This document shows positions 1-11,746 of a stretch of 64,000 bases of DNA, piece by piece. The notes beneath the pieces were generated by a model. That model worked only from the letters and a program-made list of their open reading frames with translations. It ran no database searches and was not told where the DNA came from. Made by a program: the position numbers and the translations under genes. Source of the stretch: Cristatella mucedo (Eukaryota > Bryozoa > Phylactolaemata > Cristatellidae); the NCBI GenBank assembly GCA_009760855.2, contig WPIO01000012.1, positions 7,499,501 through 7,563,500 on the forward strand, written 5' to 3'. The stretch's first letter is position 1. Each line of letters starts with the position of its first letter.

Positions 1-129
1 GTAGACAAGTTCTCCGTTAAAAGCACCGCGTCGTACTCGCTCATGAATCGGAGCGACGTGGCTCGGTTCTTGTTGAACTGCTTCACCAATGAAAGCCACA
101 TCCGCCAGTTTGTAGCAGTGAAAACTTAG
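1..129 (+). CDS. BLVRB-like NAD(P)-binding protein, C-terminal end only (5' part outside window)
   Basis: The first 43 codons read openly from base 1 to a TAG stop at 127-129. They match the C-terminus of the protein at 8100-8762: both have VDKFS at the start, then MNRSDVARF, LLNC or MLNC, and HIRQFV near the end. In BLVRB-type flavin reductases this end holds the last helix and strand of the Rossmann-like fold. The catalytic and NADP-binding parts lie off the window to the left. It is the most upstream visible member of a + strand paralogue family continuing at 8.1, 17.6, 24.3 and 39.6 kb, and its closest relative here is the 8.1-kb copy. The frame is intact, but whether the whole gene is functional cannot be judged. 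Confidence 0.8.
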   Translation, partial: VDKFSVKSTASYSLMNRSDVARFLLNCFTNESHIRQFVAVKT

Positions 130-537
130 CACTTGAAAATTGCTCTGTTCATTGCCGCAATCCTTATTAGCAAGCGAGTCACGGTGGCTGTCAAGTGATT
201 AACTGTCTGTAAAACGTCAAGTGTGGCAGATAGCCACCGACTTCAGTTCCTGAAATATTTAGTCCCTCAACACCTTAAACAGGATTAGGCCAAAAATATG
301 CATCTTTGTGTAAAATTATATACATTCCTTAAATAAAAAATGGTCAGCCTATTCAGAAACCTCATTTACACCTACACCTGCGAATAGCAGCCGAACAGCC
401 TTGGTATAGCTACCACCGGCTTTGCAGTGGGAAATATGGGAGCGTCTGCTGCAGGCCTTGAATTTACGGGTATATGGGTCGTGAGGGGGAAGAACCTTAT
501 CTCTGGGCTAAGACTTCAGACAATGCACCAAGGTTTA

Positions 538-838
538 ATGTAATGTAATGTATCGCCAGCTGTAACTCCACAGAGCAACAAAGACTATGTGGGTGTTACG
601 CAGGAGTGTTTTGTTTAGCTCACTCACAGCTTAAGCGGCGTTCGGTACGCATTCGGTAGCCAACAGACTTCGTCTCACGCAACAAAGAGAAAGTGGGAAG
701 CATAGCCGAGTCAGGAGAACAGTTGAGGTAGTGAGCAGCATGGAAGTAGCAGCTCAGAACCGCTGAAAAGGATGAGCCATAGTCGGCAGCAGGAGAGTAG
801 TTGTCGGCGCATAAGAATTGCGGATGCGAGTTGAGAGG
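538..838 (-). mobile_element. LINE-B 3' end (5'-truncated non-LTR retrotransposon)
   Basis: This reads on the - strand as the last ~300 bp of the element represented by 41775-43120, including the ETKSVGYR-type end of its second ORF. It terminates in short TAATG repeats at 538-556. It is diverged and interrupted by stops, so it is a dead copy. Confidence 0.75.
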
Positions 839-1077
839 CTATTGCCACGAGACTCAGAGATTTTTAAACTGGAGTGTTGTCTGTGGTGCGCTCATACACT
901 AAGTGGTTTCCTGTGCCCATATGGCTGCAAAGAAACGTTTTACATGCTAACAGATTTTCAGGAGAACTGATTACGTAGCTCAAAATAGCTTTACATCTTT
1001 GCTATTTATTAAAAGCACGGAAAGCAGTTAAAATGGTTGCTTGAGGTCAAGGAATTTTTTTCATGCTATTAGTTATC

Positions 1078-1170
1078 ACCACTACAAGCGGTGGTGATAG
1101 CCGTAAAGGCTCTTCTGTCGCTATACAAAAAGCGGCTGTTTAATCAGCTAGGATTTATTTATTTATTTAG
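1078..1170 (+). mobile_element. SINE-1, 5'-truncated copy
   Basis: It matches only the 3' half of the SINE-1 copies at 7166-7345 and 36378-36575: the AGCGGTGGTGATAGCCGTAA motif, the CGCTATACAAAA block and a TTTA-repeat end. The tRNA-like head is missing. Confidence 0.75.
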
Positions 1171-1174
1171 CTTG

Positions 1175-4100
1175 GGCAACCAAATTGTCACTTGTGGCAT
1201 GAGAAAGAATTCTGCCGTTTGCATAGAAATAAGCTGTTTTAGATTTGCTCATAATTGGCTCCTTTTACCAACCAGCTGCCTTCAAGTGGTTCAATGGCAG
1301 CCAACGGTCTTTTTATAAAAATAATTTTTTTAAATGTCTTTTACTTTTGCAAAGCGGACGCAAATTAAACCTTGGTAAACGTACGTCGACCTAAAAATAA
1401 AACGCGCAGATTTTCTTTTACATCAAACTCTGATTTAGATTGAGACCAGGATGCCAGCCAAGGGATCATTTGCATACCTACCTACTAGGAATCAGATGCT
1501 TGTATTTAGGAAGCTCCCTCGATATTCCTGCTCAGAGTGACTACCACCTGATGACCACGCATAAACATTGCTTATTAAAGCTTATGGTCAGCGAAATGAC
1601 TCATTGGCTCGAGTTAGAACACCAGCACTCTTCCTGTATAACTTCAGGGTAGAAGTCAATCTAAAATCCGGTCGCATAAGTAATTAAAATCTCGCTGATT
1701 GCAAACCTATTCGTGACTATTTCATATGCAGTCTAAATTTCATTGTCAATCGGAAAACTCATAACCGTGGGTATTGCAATTTTTATGACCCGAACAATCA
1801 GCAAAGATAAGCTAGGCTTATGTGACGAGTAAATTATTAGCTTAAATTATTAGCTATTAAAAGCACACTGACCTAGCCACTGAGTGAGCATTCCAGCTAC
1901 CTAGTATCACCGATGAGATAGGATGCATTAGTTAAATCTTACATAGTCTCTAAAGGATGCTTTTTTGAGAAACATGGTTTAGATGAGCCACTATGTGAGT
2001 AGGCAGGATATGAATTCTGAATAAATCACGAAATACGTGGAGTGCTTATGACTTCAATGATTTTAGCAACTAAATAGTTCAGGTTAGCAGCTAAATGCAA
2101 TTACTTTAAGCCAGATCAGCATCCTTTTATGAAACTCGAAAATGTTCAGCCATTTGTAGACACAACTTTCGCATTTCTGTTCTGAAGTAGAACGCGAAGT
2201 GACTTTAAATATCTCACTGACAGCATTGCATGCCACTCTTGCATGGCTTTTCTTTCAGATCAATGGCTAAAAATGTATGACCACTCCACGAGGAAGATTT
2301 TCAATTTAAAGCTGGCGAAAGTCCTGTTATACCTTCAATTAAAACCAGTAAACGTGGTTAAAATTTAATAAACCATACTGGCGATCAAGACCCAACCTAT
2401 CAACAATGAAATCTAAAAAAATCAATCGCTATCTTTATATAGCCAACCATATTTGACTCGAAGATGAACGGAATTACAACCTGGAGCAATTAAGGGTAGA
2501 CTACATAGCTTTCGCTAGCCTAAGCGTCTGCCTCCATCATGTGCGGCAGTCATGCAAATGACAAATATTCGTCTCGGACACGGCGTGGCCGACCACTGAA
2601 CGCGGCCAGTGAAGTGCTACATGACAGGAAGAAGAGGGCGTCTGAGTCGCACGAACAAACAGGTCGGTAACTCTACGTGCTGACGCACCTCCGTCATAAA
2701 CCAAAATGTTCGAAAGCCCGTTCTAAAATTGCCCACAACCTCAGCCAACAAATGCCTTCACCATGACCTTGGTCGGGGCGAGCACATCCACTGGACAAAA
2801 CATGCCATATTGCGCTATGTATCCTACCTGGAGACCTCTTTCTATGTTCTCAAGCTTGACAGAGTGCTCGCTGCGCTCAAGCTTGACAGAATGCTGTGGA
2901 TATATTATTGAGAGGAACCAGATAATGTCTTGGCGTGTGAAGCGGCACTAACTAGAGTCAGAAGTACAACAGCGGGAAAATTGGGTCAGCCGTTAACGCG
3001 TGCATGCTAGAGTGACAACATTAATGAAGATCAGCTATGTTAGTTTCAACGCGAAAATGGACTTGACGTGGAAATGTGGCTGTGAGTTTTACTGTTTGGG
3101 ACTGCGGAGAGAGAACATTTATCCCAAAAAGTCGAGTATAGTTTGGAATACTAAACCACCTTAAATAAATTTGTTAAAATTCCTAAGTTACTTTTTTGAG
3201 AAATTCGTTAGAATTATGCTCGCCAATAATTTATGCTTCCGCAAGCAGTCGCAGATTGCCGGCGGATATTCTGGGAAAACTCTAGCTCAAATACTTTAAG
3301 TAGAATTAACCCGCGTTATTGTTGGATGCCTCGAAACACTGTCATTTGGGGCCATCAACGGACCTATTATTTCAGCAATGCAAACAGAAAAATAGTAATC
3401 TCCAATGATATTTTTATAATAATTCGAAGTAGCTATAAGAATCATTGATTGGGTATCTTACTTTGACTGCCTTACCCGACACAGCACTAAGCCACCTTCT
3501 GTCTACCTGTAGCCTTTACGAACTAAGACAGACCCAGCCCAGCGGCAGTCGAGAAAGCACGCTCCGGCTGTAATCAGAGTATTGAGAAACGGGTTGCAGC
3601 ATTTGAAATGCAGCCACCTCATCTACGATCGATTGGTTTGGCAGGGCCGAATGCATGACCAAAATGGTGGATGGTAATTGGCCTATTGGAAATGCACTCA
3701 GAAATCGGTCGTCAAAGCTTTTTCGAAGAGCCGTGGCTAAAAGTAATATAAGAAAAGAACAAATATCAGCAGCGATGAGCCTTTGAGATACTGCAAATGA
3801 TGACGATCCGATAACAATTGTTTCACTGTTTTTTGTCGCCGCATACAGTTGCATGTGCTTCGTCACGCAATTTACCCACTACTTTATCGCGTCTATACTT
3901 AATGATTGAATACAAAATCCGCTATTTTGCTTCTGTAAATCTATTGCGCCTGTTTGTTTTTATATTTATGTCAGCTCGAAGTGACTAGTAGAGACAACCG
4001 TTGGACGGGAGGCTGGTGGCACGAGTTTGAGCCGATTGGCGCAGCATGCTTTGGGCAGCGGTGGCAAGGTTTCTCTTTGCCTGGCCTGCTGCGTGTTTTC

Positions 4101-5150
4101 TGGTGTATTTCAAAGCCACTGCCTTGCCAAGTCGTGCTTTTCATATCTGCCCTCACGATGTACCGTCTGAAACATAGCCAAGCTCAATCGTTACGCTTAG
4201 CTAGACCGCGCTAATCCCTCGTCAGTGTGTTAATCTCTTTCCTACATAGCATGTTTCAGTTGCCTCGCTGCAACACCCACCACTAGTTTCTATTAACATT
4301 CTGAAACAGTTCGCACCGAAGCATGCGGAATAAGAGTTTATATCTCTTTAGATCATGTTCAAAAAATAATGACACCGAGCATTTCGTCAGTGCTAGAGAA
4401 AGTACCAACGATAGGGTTTCGTGCTAAATCGGATTTCACTCTAAGATTAGCTGGCTTTGGTAGAGTCTAGATTAGATGCCCCTTGCACACCTTTATGTAC
4501 ACCTCCTTAATGACTTTACCCTTCTCCTTGGTCTTAAGCATCTTTTTTACTAAAAGATAGCGATGTCTTTATCATTGACTTTGGGAAATACGTCTGAGAT
4601 AGTCTGTAGGAGTCTTTTAGACGATCGTGATGACGTTATTTTAAGGGCATGCAATGAGAACTGCTATTTTGGAGCTCTATTTTTTAAGCTTAGATTAAAT
4701 TAGCCAAAGCATTGTGGCTTAAGCTATGTAAATTCATCAATAGCCCAATCCACTTTTACTTGGTGCGCCACCTCTAGGACTTCCGGCTGCGGGCTACCGA
4801 ATGAGTTCGTCGCATAGCTCTGTGCAACGGCACTCACAGTGGCTATCAAATAAGTGGCGCTGCCCAAAGATTGACGTGACCGCGAAAGTATCCCGCGCCA
4901 AGCCAGCCGGAGGCGTGCAGCCCTGAAAAATTTAGGCTACTGCATTAGCGCCAGCCGATCGGAACAGTGAATGTGCCGTCACGCTTTAGTTGAGACTATT
5001 CGTATTCCAGCCTCCACTTACCGACTCCTGGTTGGTCGGTTGGTCTGACGGCTAATTTTTAGATGTAAGCTCGCAGCATTTAGCTCTTGATTGAAAACTA
5101 TTTTAAATTGCTTCTAATAAACCTCGCGTGACTGCAGGTGCTGTTGCTCT
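1175..5150. other. No recognisable gene or repeat
   Basis: The sequence is AT-rich with only short open frames. The longest, at 3516-3866 on the - strand (116 codons), resembles no family I know and shows no splice signals that convince me. A near-perfect 20-bp direct repeat around GCTCAAGCTTGACAG occurs at about 2849-2893. Confidence 0.5.
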
Positions 5151-5159
5151 CACTAGAAG

Positions 5160-5560
5160 ATAAAGACGCGAGCAACTTGCCCCCGTCTGGGCATCGCTTC
5201 CCCCGTACGCCCCCCCCCCCCGGTTGCCTGCAGCGGCCCCAGCCAGCGGACCTGGGCCGCCTTAAGTCGTCAGCGTGCTCAGCCGGCTAGAAGGCTGTCC
5301 ACAATGCAGACGTCGCATGCTAAGGTGAGGAGAGACTTCTTCAGAGCCATTTTCTAATTGCCGCCTCGCGCGAGCACGACAACTGCGCTTACGCGCTTCT
5401 AGCGAAAGGACGGTCAGCAGCTGACGGCGAACTGCTACGCTAGCCCTGGGCGCCGCCTGCGGCGTTCGACGGGGCGGTCGTGGTTGGCTCTCGCGAAATG
5501 CTCAGCTGCTACTGACTAGCTACCAGTGCCGCCGGTATTGTTTGAGTCCATACAGTGCGC
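5160..5560 (+). promoter_or_regulatory. CpG-rich island with candidate first exon (5304-5324) of the 8.1-kb reductase gene
   Basis: This block is much richer in G, C and CpG than its surroundings, as expected for an animal gene start. Inside it, ATG at 5304 opens seven codons (MQTSHAK) ending at 5324, directly before GTGAGG, a good splice donor. The exon at 8100 is preceded by TTTTTGCAG, a good acceptor. Joining the two keeps the phase and would add MQTSHAK before MQSSVRIAILG. This is an inference from splice consensus and phase only. The gene may instead start at 8100 with this block as untranslated leader. A C tract lies at about 5210-5221. Confidence 0.35.
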
Positions 5561-6019
5561 GAGCACACACTGTAGGTACGCCCCTCTGCGCTGCTGTGGC
5601 CGCGTAATCCGTATTAGTCCAGGTAGCGGCATAAGGCGTGCCGTGCATGCTAATCTGACGCTATCAAATTCTGTACGGTACTGACGGAGCAAGCGACATT
5701 CCTTAAGCTAGCGCTATTAACAGCGAAGAACTCTGGAGAGCGCAAAGAATTCCCTGGATATATGAGCCGTTAGGCCTAGCAGGCGACCCCGTGTTGGCTC
5801 GCTGAAAGCTTCTAGCAGCTAACACTCAGCACCATGACTCACCGACCGGCAGAAAGTCACCAAAGAGGATACAGTCAAGTTCTCGCGCTATATGCCTGCC
5901 AGGTCAGAAGACATGCATAACTAGGGTTTTACATATATGCTGTGAATATTGCGCTGCTCAGTTGCCGGGTTCAAACGCCTACCTACTAGCTATGCTCCAC
6001 AAACCAATTGTGACTCGGA

Positions 6020-6928
6020 CATTTGAAGACCTAACACTCAAAATTGACTCTCTCAGCTTATCATCTCCTGTTGATTTTGCACAAAATCTAGTTGTCCTAA
6101 TCCAAATTTATTTCATTTTTTCATTCGAAAATCACATTTAGTTCCACAGTCAAGTCTGCCTACTTTCAGCTAAATAGCATAGCCAAAATTTTGGCTTGCT
6201 TAGGCAGATATACAACATATAAATTAGTCCATGCATTTGCGACATCCCGTCTCGACATCTGTAACTCACTGCTTACTGGTCTTCCAGGCTATGCAACCGG
6301 ACGCTTGCAGCTGGTGCAGAAAATCTGTAGCTTGGCTTGTCTATTGTGAGCGTCGCAGTTACTACATTTCACTACTTCTCGCCGACTTGCACTGGCTCCC
6401 AGTCATTCAACGCATCGAGTTCAAGGTTTGGTCACTCACTTTTAGGTCCCTTCATTTTTGGCTCCAGCCTACTTATTAAATCTACTCTCGCACCAGACTA
6501 AGCATAGTACCGCCAATTTTTTTATTCAAGTTGTTTACCTACACCTCACACGTACCTCAAATTCTTTGGAGACTGTGCTTTTAGTTCGTATATTCCCATA
6601 ACCAGAACTCAGTTTTGACTATCGTCACGACATACCCTGACTTCACCATATTTAACAAGAAGCTAAAAACGCATCTACTTCGCACAGCATTTACTGTGTT
6701 CATGTGATTCTTCCCGTATATGCTTGTGCGTGCTGCCATTTTGCATGCTGCCATTAACCATATTTGCATGGTGACCCCCGTCCACGTCACCTCTAATTAC
6801 GCTATGCTCGGTGTCCTTAAGCATGGTACCACTAACCATTCGATCGTGCTTCCTTTGCAGCAAACTTAAAGTGCCTAGAAGGAGATTGAGTTCACTGAGG
6901 GTGCCACAATAGTTCATTATTATTATTT
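6020..6928 (+). mobile_element. LINE-A remnant (3' part)
   Basis: It is a decayed + strand copy of LINE-A ORF2 downstream of the catalytic YADD motif, recognisable through the SAARLVC-, LADLHWLPV- and PKAWNSLP-like stretches with frameshifts. The LINE-A 3' UTR follows. It ends at about 6880-6928 with GTGCCTAGAAGGAGATTGAG, the stem-loop region, and ATT repeats. Confidence 0.75.
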
Positions 6929-7165
6929 CCAAAGTTGTCTCCAGTTCAAATTCAGTGGACAAACTAAAAGTTCTTTTTCACTTAACAACTTTCACTGCAA
7001 TAAGTTTATCGGATAGAATTAATACCTCAGCTCTACTGCTATACATTTTGAATGCCTGATATGTCGTCTAACACTTGCTAAAACCTTTTCACTACCGGAA
7101 GACTTATTTCGATTTTCCCCGAGCTCGAGTTATGTAAGGGATGAGGAAGAACAGTGTCACGCGGG

Positions 7166-7345
7166 GAACCGCAATGGCTCACTAGGTAAGGCGGTTGCTT
7201 TTCACGACCTCGGCCGGAGGTCGTGGGTTCGAATCCTTCGGTGGGCGATTCTTTATCGCCACTGCAAGCGGTGGTGATAGCCGTAAAGTCTCTTCTGTCG
7301 CTATACAAAAGGAGGCTGTTAAATCAGCTCGTATTTATTAATCAA
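7166..7345 (+). mobile_element. SINE-1 (tRNA-derived), full length
   Basis: The head holds an A-box-like TGGCTCACTAGG at about 7175 and a perfect B-box core GGTTCGAATCC at about 7225, the internal RNA polymerase III promoter of tRNA-derived SINEs. A family-specific body follows (ACTGCAAGCGGTGGTGATAG, then CGCTATACAAAA) and an A/T-rich TTTATT end. Seven other copies lie in this window. Confidence 0.88.
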
Positions 7346-7346
7346 T

Positions 7347-7580
7347 TTATTGTGATATTTGAATGGTCATTAAAAGATAGCTGCCGTGCTGAGAACGATT
7401 TAATGCTGACTGTGCTGAGTGATTAGCTCTGAAACCAGAGTGGAACTTACTAGCAAGATTTGAAGTTTCAATATCATATGATTTAAGCTGGTCTACAACT
7501 TGTTCCAGTGTCTTTGATAAGAACAGTAGGATTGAAACTGGCACAAACGTACCTTCCGTTCGCATGCACCAAAGGTACAA
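7347..7580 (-). mobile_element. LINE-A fragment from the 5' part of the reverse transcriptase domain
   Basis: The - strand reads LFLSKTLEQVVDQL and FHSGFRANHS, matching the conserved block before the first catalytic Asp of CR1/L2-like reverse transcriptases. The same block is partly preserved in the LINE-A copy at 35180-36815. The frame is broken on both sides. It abuts the 3' end of the SINE-1 at 7166-7345. Confidence 0.7.
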
Positions 7581-8099
7581 AACTCACTCTCGGCTGACGG
7601 CATCCTCTGACTTGACGACACTTTAAGCAAAGCTAAAATCCACGTTTTCTTCACATTGTTCGCTTCGTCTGTGTGGGTCGTTTTTAGGTGCTCGTAGACC
7701 TACAGTTTTGAATGCCATTATCCCTAATCACTTGATGTGCTTGCTTTTGAAGCTACGTTGAGTTCAATTTACTTCACTTATGAGTAATACAAATTTCATA
7801 ATTATTTGTACTGCTATAATTTATACTACTCTTATTAAGTTCCGGAGATCACCCACAATATGTCAGCAACTGTAAGATCATGCTCAAAATACTGCCACTC
7901 TATGAAATTAGCCGCTCCCTTATGCTGAGGCCTAGTTCAGGAGAACCGCCACCGACAATGCTCATGTATCGCCATCGGGCCATCCAACCGCTGGAATAGT
8001 GGGCAAATCCAAGTGACCTCGCACCTTTCCCACTGGTGCATAAGTCATTCACTTAAGTTCACAAAATTAAACCACGCTGTTTCTATGCCGTTTTTGCAG

Positions 8100-8762
8100 A
8101 TGCAGTCTTCCGTAAGGATTGCTATTCTGGGAGCAACAGGGCCTACCGGCGAGCATTTGATGTTCCAGTGCCTTGCCAAAGGTTTCTCAGTGGTAGCAGT
8201 CGGAAGAAGAATGGAGAAAATTAAGATTCACCACGAGAACCTCACCGTGGTAGAGGGCAGCGTTTTCTCGACAGATGATTTAGCGGCTGCCTTCAAACAC
8301 TGTGGCTCAGTAATGTCATGCCTTGGTTATAAGGGCCTCGGTACAAATACGTTTTACGATGACAGCATGCGGCACATCGTAGAAGCCATGCGACGAGCAG
8401 GTGTCAAGCGGCTGCTGACGATAACATCGTGGTATGTCGAGCCGTCTCCCGATGATCACGCCATTATTAGTCGATTCCGTCGACCGTTTGTGCTGTGCGA
8501 AGTGCTATCCAGCATGCGCCGAATGGAGCTCTTCCTGGCCGACCGGTGTCCAGACATTGAATACACAGTCGTTAGGCCGCCATTGCTTGTCGACGGACAA
8601 GTCACCGACACACCCATTGTCGCTGAGGTAGACAAATTCTCGGGAACAGACTGCAGCCCTTGGACTTATATGAATCGCAGTGATGTAGCCCGGTTCATGT
8701 TGAACTGCCTCGTCTGCAGATGCCATATACGACAATTTGTCTCCGTAATCAGTCAGGATTGA
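8100..8762 (+). CDS. BLVRB-like NAD(P)H-binding oxidoreductase, paralogue 1
   Basis: A 220-residue protein of the atypical short-chain dehydrogenase family that includes biliverdin reductase B / flavin reductase; family members are cytosolic NADPH-dependent reductases of flavins and similar cofactors. Seen here: the Rossmann motif GATGPTG at residues 11-17, an Arg pair at about 36-37 where the family contacts the NADP 2'-phosphate, TSWY at about 109-112 and EYTVVRPP near 155. The length matches the family (about 206 in human BLVRB). I start at 8100 because TTTTTGCAG immediately before it looks like a splice acceptor and the homology begins there; the frame also stays open back to 8013. TSWY replaces the TAWY of the other two paralogues. 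The substrate is unknown. Confidence 0.85.
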   Translation: MQSSVRIAILGATGPTGEHLMFQCLAKGFSVVAVGRRMEKIKIHHENLTVVEGSVFSTDDLAAAFKHCGSVMSCLGYKGLGTNTFYDDSMRHIVEAMRRAGVKRLLTITSWYVEPSPDDHAIISRFRRPFVLCEVLSSMRRMELFLADRCPDIEYTVVRPPLLVDGQVTDTPIVAEVDKFSGTDCSPWTYMNRSDVARFMLNCLVCRCHIRQFVSVISQD

Positions 8763-9605
8763 ACGGTGAACAGTGAGTGTTTGAGAAGAATGTGAATCAT
8801 TCGTTCAGCAAAGAGGGCTGTCACAGCCTCAGCCACCACTTAAAATTCTGTCAGGAAAGTTTGAAATGCTTATCCGTGTATCATTTTACTTTAGGAAGAC
8901 TAGAGTTCTTAGAAAATTGCTACTCGGAAGTGAGTTCTTGTAGTGAGTCATGTATTTGGTTTCTTGAAAGCCTAACTGGACCTGATGTACACAGCAAATT
9001 AACTTTGCTACAGGAATCAGCGTATTCGGGTTTTAAGGCTGAGTAGGAGATCTCTCTGCGCCGTGAGTACTAATTTCCGACCCAGAGTACGGGAAACTAT
9101 ATCGACCACTTGTTACATTATAATATTGACTGACGACTTGGTGCTGGCTGGGTAACCAATCTCATTCTTTCCGGCATTAGTGGACACCCAGTTGACTATT
9201 CAACAAGAATAAGCACCCTCTGGCTTAAAGCAGTGAAGCAACGTTCGCTAATCGCTGTCGAATAGTATGCCTAAAATATTGGTGCTTCATCCAGACCGGT
9301 TACGTTGAAACACTGGCTCGCGAATAGTGTTAAAGGCTTGCTAGTAGATATTGTGTGAATCCTTGTTATGATTATGCTTACGGCGTAGAAGAAAGCGTGC
9401 CTCTTATGTCGTTGAATATGAATCTCTTAGTAAATAAAAAAGGAAAAGCCTTGGTAAGCCCGCCTAAAAATGTGTATTTTTCACAATTGTCTGCTCTCGG
9501 GGGGGGGGCCTCTCATTTTTTAACCTGCAGCGCTACACAGATCGACACACGATCAAAATGAATATTGCTGGTAGCACAATATTTTTACGACCAAATGTCG
9601 TAATG
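8763..9605. other. 3' flank of paralogue 1, no recognisable gene
   Basis: The 89-codon open frame at 8777-9046 has no recognisable features. A G tract lies near 9500. AATAAA at about 9431 could serve for polyadenylation, but nothing confirms it. Confidence 0.4.
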
Positions 9606-9610
9606 AGAAG

Positions 9611-9740
9611 AATCGCTAATAGTTTGGTACATTGATTAAGGTGATCGCCCCGACCAAGGCCTGGCTGAGGTCATGGGCTCGAGCCCTGAGGCATATTTGA
9701 AGCACGTGAATAGAGATTAAGTTCTCTTGGGGTGCCATAT
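9611..9740 (+). mobile_element. SINE-2 (tRNA-derived, LINE-A-like 3' end)
   Basis: It has a decayed tRNA-like head with a B-box-like GGGCTCGAGCCC at about 9675. The 3' part, AGAGATTAAGTTCTCTTGGG followed by a short AT tail, is nearly the same as the LINE-A 3' stem-loop. Related copies are at 43600-43750 and 46457-46590. Confidence 0.7.
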
Positions 9741-10315
9741 AAATGAATTATATTTATTATGTTCATATATTTAACATAGGCGCTCTTTTATTTGTAAACG
9801 CAGTATGCCTCTTTCAAACATCGGATAGTGATGTTTACTAAAAAATCATGTTGACTGCCTTTTACTGTGTGCTTCTAAGTGTTATTAGGATTTGTTGCAC
9901 GCGAACGTGATGCCTAGCTTTAGCATATTTCAGTTTGTGGCCAATTCAAGCAACTAGGTGAACTTGAAAAGTAAAGAGTTCCCACGCCAACAAAAATGTG
10001 TGCTGTCAAACTGACTTCGCGCCGCTTAAAGATCAAAATCCAAAGGACTCTTCGAATTGGTTTGATGCATGTGGGCATGGTTGATTACATAAGAGAAGAA
10101 AATAATGTCTCCACCTCCCGACAAGAGTGACTATCGGCCTTCCAGGGGTCAACCAAGCGGGAGAAAAATAACAGCTCGCTGCTAGTCGCTAATTAGTCAT
10201 GCCCCACTTCAGGCCGGTCTCTTCGGTAGCGGAAGGGCTACCCAAACTTAGTCCGCTAAAAAGCGCTCATGGGGTACGCACCTATTGATGATTACCCATT
10301 ATGTCTTTTTCTTTG
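9741..10315. other. No recognisable feature
   Basis: Mixed-composition sequence with only short open frames. I see no repeats shared with the rest of the window. Confidence 0.4.
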
Positions 10316-10319
10316 ATAG

Positions 10320-10535
10320 AAGTAATAATGGTAATAATAATACACTTGATAAAGCGTCCTCAGAGAACTCAATCTCTTTCTAGGTGCTTTACATTTTCTG
10401 CAAAGGAAACATCGGTCGAATGGTGAGTGGTATTGTGCTTGATAAACAACACGAATAACATGATTATGGGTGATATGCACAGGGTCAGCATGCAAGTGTG
10501 GTTAGTGGCAGCATGCATAGTGTCAGCACGCATAA
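10320..10535 (-). mobile_element. LINE-A 3' UTR fragment
   Basis: It starts on the + strand with TAATAATAATAC and continues with the reverse complement of the LINE-A terminal stem-loop and the GGGTCAGCATGCAA region of the LINE-A 3' UTR. No coding part is left. Confidence 0.8.
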
Positions 10536-10546
10536 GATGCTTACCC

Positions 10547-10579
10547 ATTCTCTATCTCTATCTCTCTCTCTCTCTCTTT
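10547..10579. repeat. (CT)n microsatellite
   Basis: A short run of CT dinucleotides directly downstream of the LINE-A fragment. Confidence 0.85.
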
Positions 10580-11035
10580 CTGTGATCTCATTGTTCCCAT
10601 AGCTTACCTCTAACCTTAAATATTTTTTGATAACCTGCTTTCGATTCACATGCTCCTAAGGTTTGAAACTCACTGCTAACAGACCATGTGAAAACTCTTA
10701 ATTGACACGTAAAAGGAAGCTAAAAGCTCGCCTGTCAGCACAGTATTTGATTTGTCTGCGAATTCACCGAAATGCACCTACGTGAGCTGAATCGTGCTAG
10801 CTACCCTTAATAAGTTGACACGCCTCGTTTCCACCATATTGAAGTAAATCAGAGGATAACTAAATAACGATCTTATCTAATCACGTTCATTTCAGGAGCT
10901 TCGCGTTCATTTCAAGAGCCTTTCTTATGGCTCTGGTCCAGAAATGCCATGCTTCTTAACGAGCAAAGATTTCAAGATGCCATAGAAGCCCTATTTTTAC
11001 TCGCAACCAAGGCTTTACTTCGATGACCACTTGTT

Positions 11036-11070
11036 TCTATATATATTATATATATATATATATATATTTA
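11036..11070. repeat. (TA)n microsatellite
   Basis: An almost uninterrupted TA dinucleotide run. Confidence 0.85.
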
Positions 11071-11299
11071 TTTATATTTGCTTATTCTGAATACTGCTAG
11101 AACTTTCACTTAATCAAAATAATGATTTTACAGCTAGCTTTATTAAAGAAAGTATGATTTCTAAAGCCACATTCAAATGAACCAGACTCTTTCAATTAAA
11201 TTAGGCGTTTGCTCAAATCAAGAAATGTGGCAGATGGGTATAGGATTTCACTTTTGGTATACTTCTAGTCTCTCAAATTCATTGAGAGCTTTAGCTCTC

Positions 11300-11746
11300 T
11301 GTGAAGGAACATGACTCTTTCAGCAGGTGAGCACTGGGCGGATACCTTTCGAGGGCTCTCAGACTGCCTAAGTAGCCGCAAGCTCACGACCGGTGGAAGG
11401 GCGGACGATGACTCGGCAGATGACTCGCAGTCCTGCCCAAATCCATGCATTGGCGGCATCTGTGGGGACATCAATCTACTACAAACTGCTGCCAGCTGTC
11501 AGGCGGGCTCGGAACGAACAATGGCCCGACAGTGCGAAAAACAACGCATGCAGGGAATATAAGGGCCACCGAAGGAGTACAAGGGGAGGAGAGGGCGAGA
11601 TCCCTCGACGCCGGCAGCCGTCGAATGTGTGTAGACTGGGCTTGGCCGGCGTAGATTGAAATAAAGGTTTTGGTGTTGAAGCCTGCAGACTTGTTGCTCG
11701 GTCGCGCTACCCAGCCCGACGACAGGTCGTGCGGAAGGCTATCACA
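11300..11746 (+). mobile_element. Solo LTR (Ty3/Gypsy-like), 447 bp, with 5-bp target duplication
   Basis: The element begins TGTGAAGG and ends CTATCACA, so its ends are the short inverted repeat TGTGA/TCACA. It is flanked on both sides by CTCTC (11295-11299 and 11747-11751), a 5-bp target-site duplication typical of Ty3/Gypsy and BEL elements. Inside are a TATA-like GAATATAAG at 11555-11563 and AATAAA at 11660-11665, correctly ordered for U3-R-U5 on the + strand. No gag, pol or second LTR lies beside it, so it is a solo LTR left by LTR-LTR recombination. The short open frames inside are LTR sequence, not genes. Confidence 0.8.

Noticed and set aside
3516-3866. 116-codon - strand frame
   Set aside because: No homology, splice context or composition signal that distinguishes it from chance.
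7166-7260. A tRNA gene, suggested by a perfect B-box
   Set aside because: No acceptor-stem pairing or cloverleaf, and eight copies share the SINE body; these are SINE heads.
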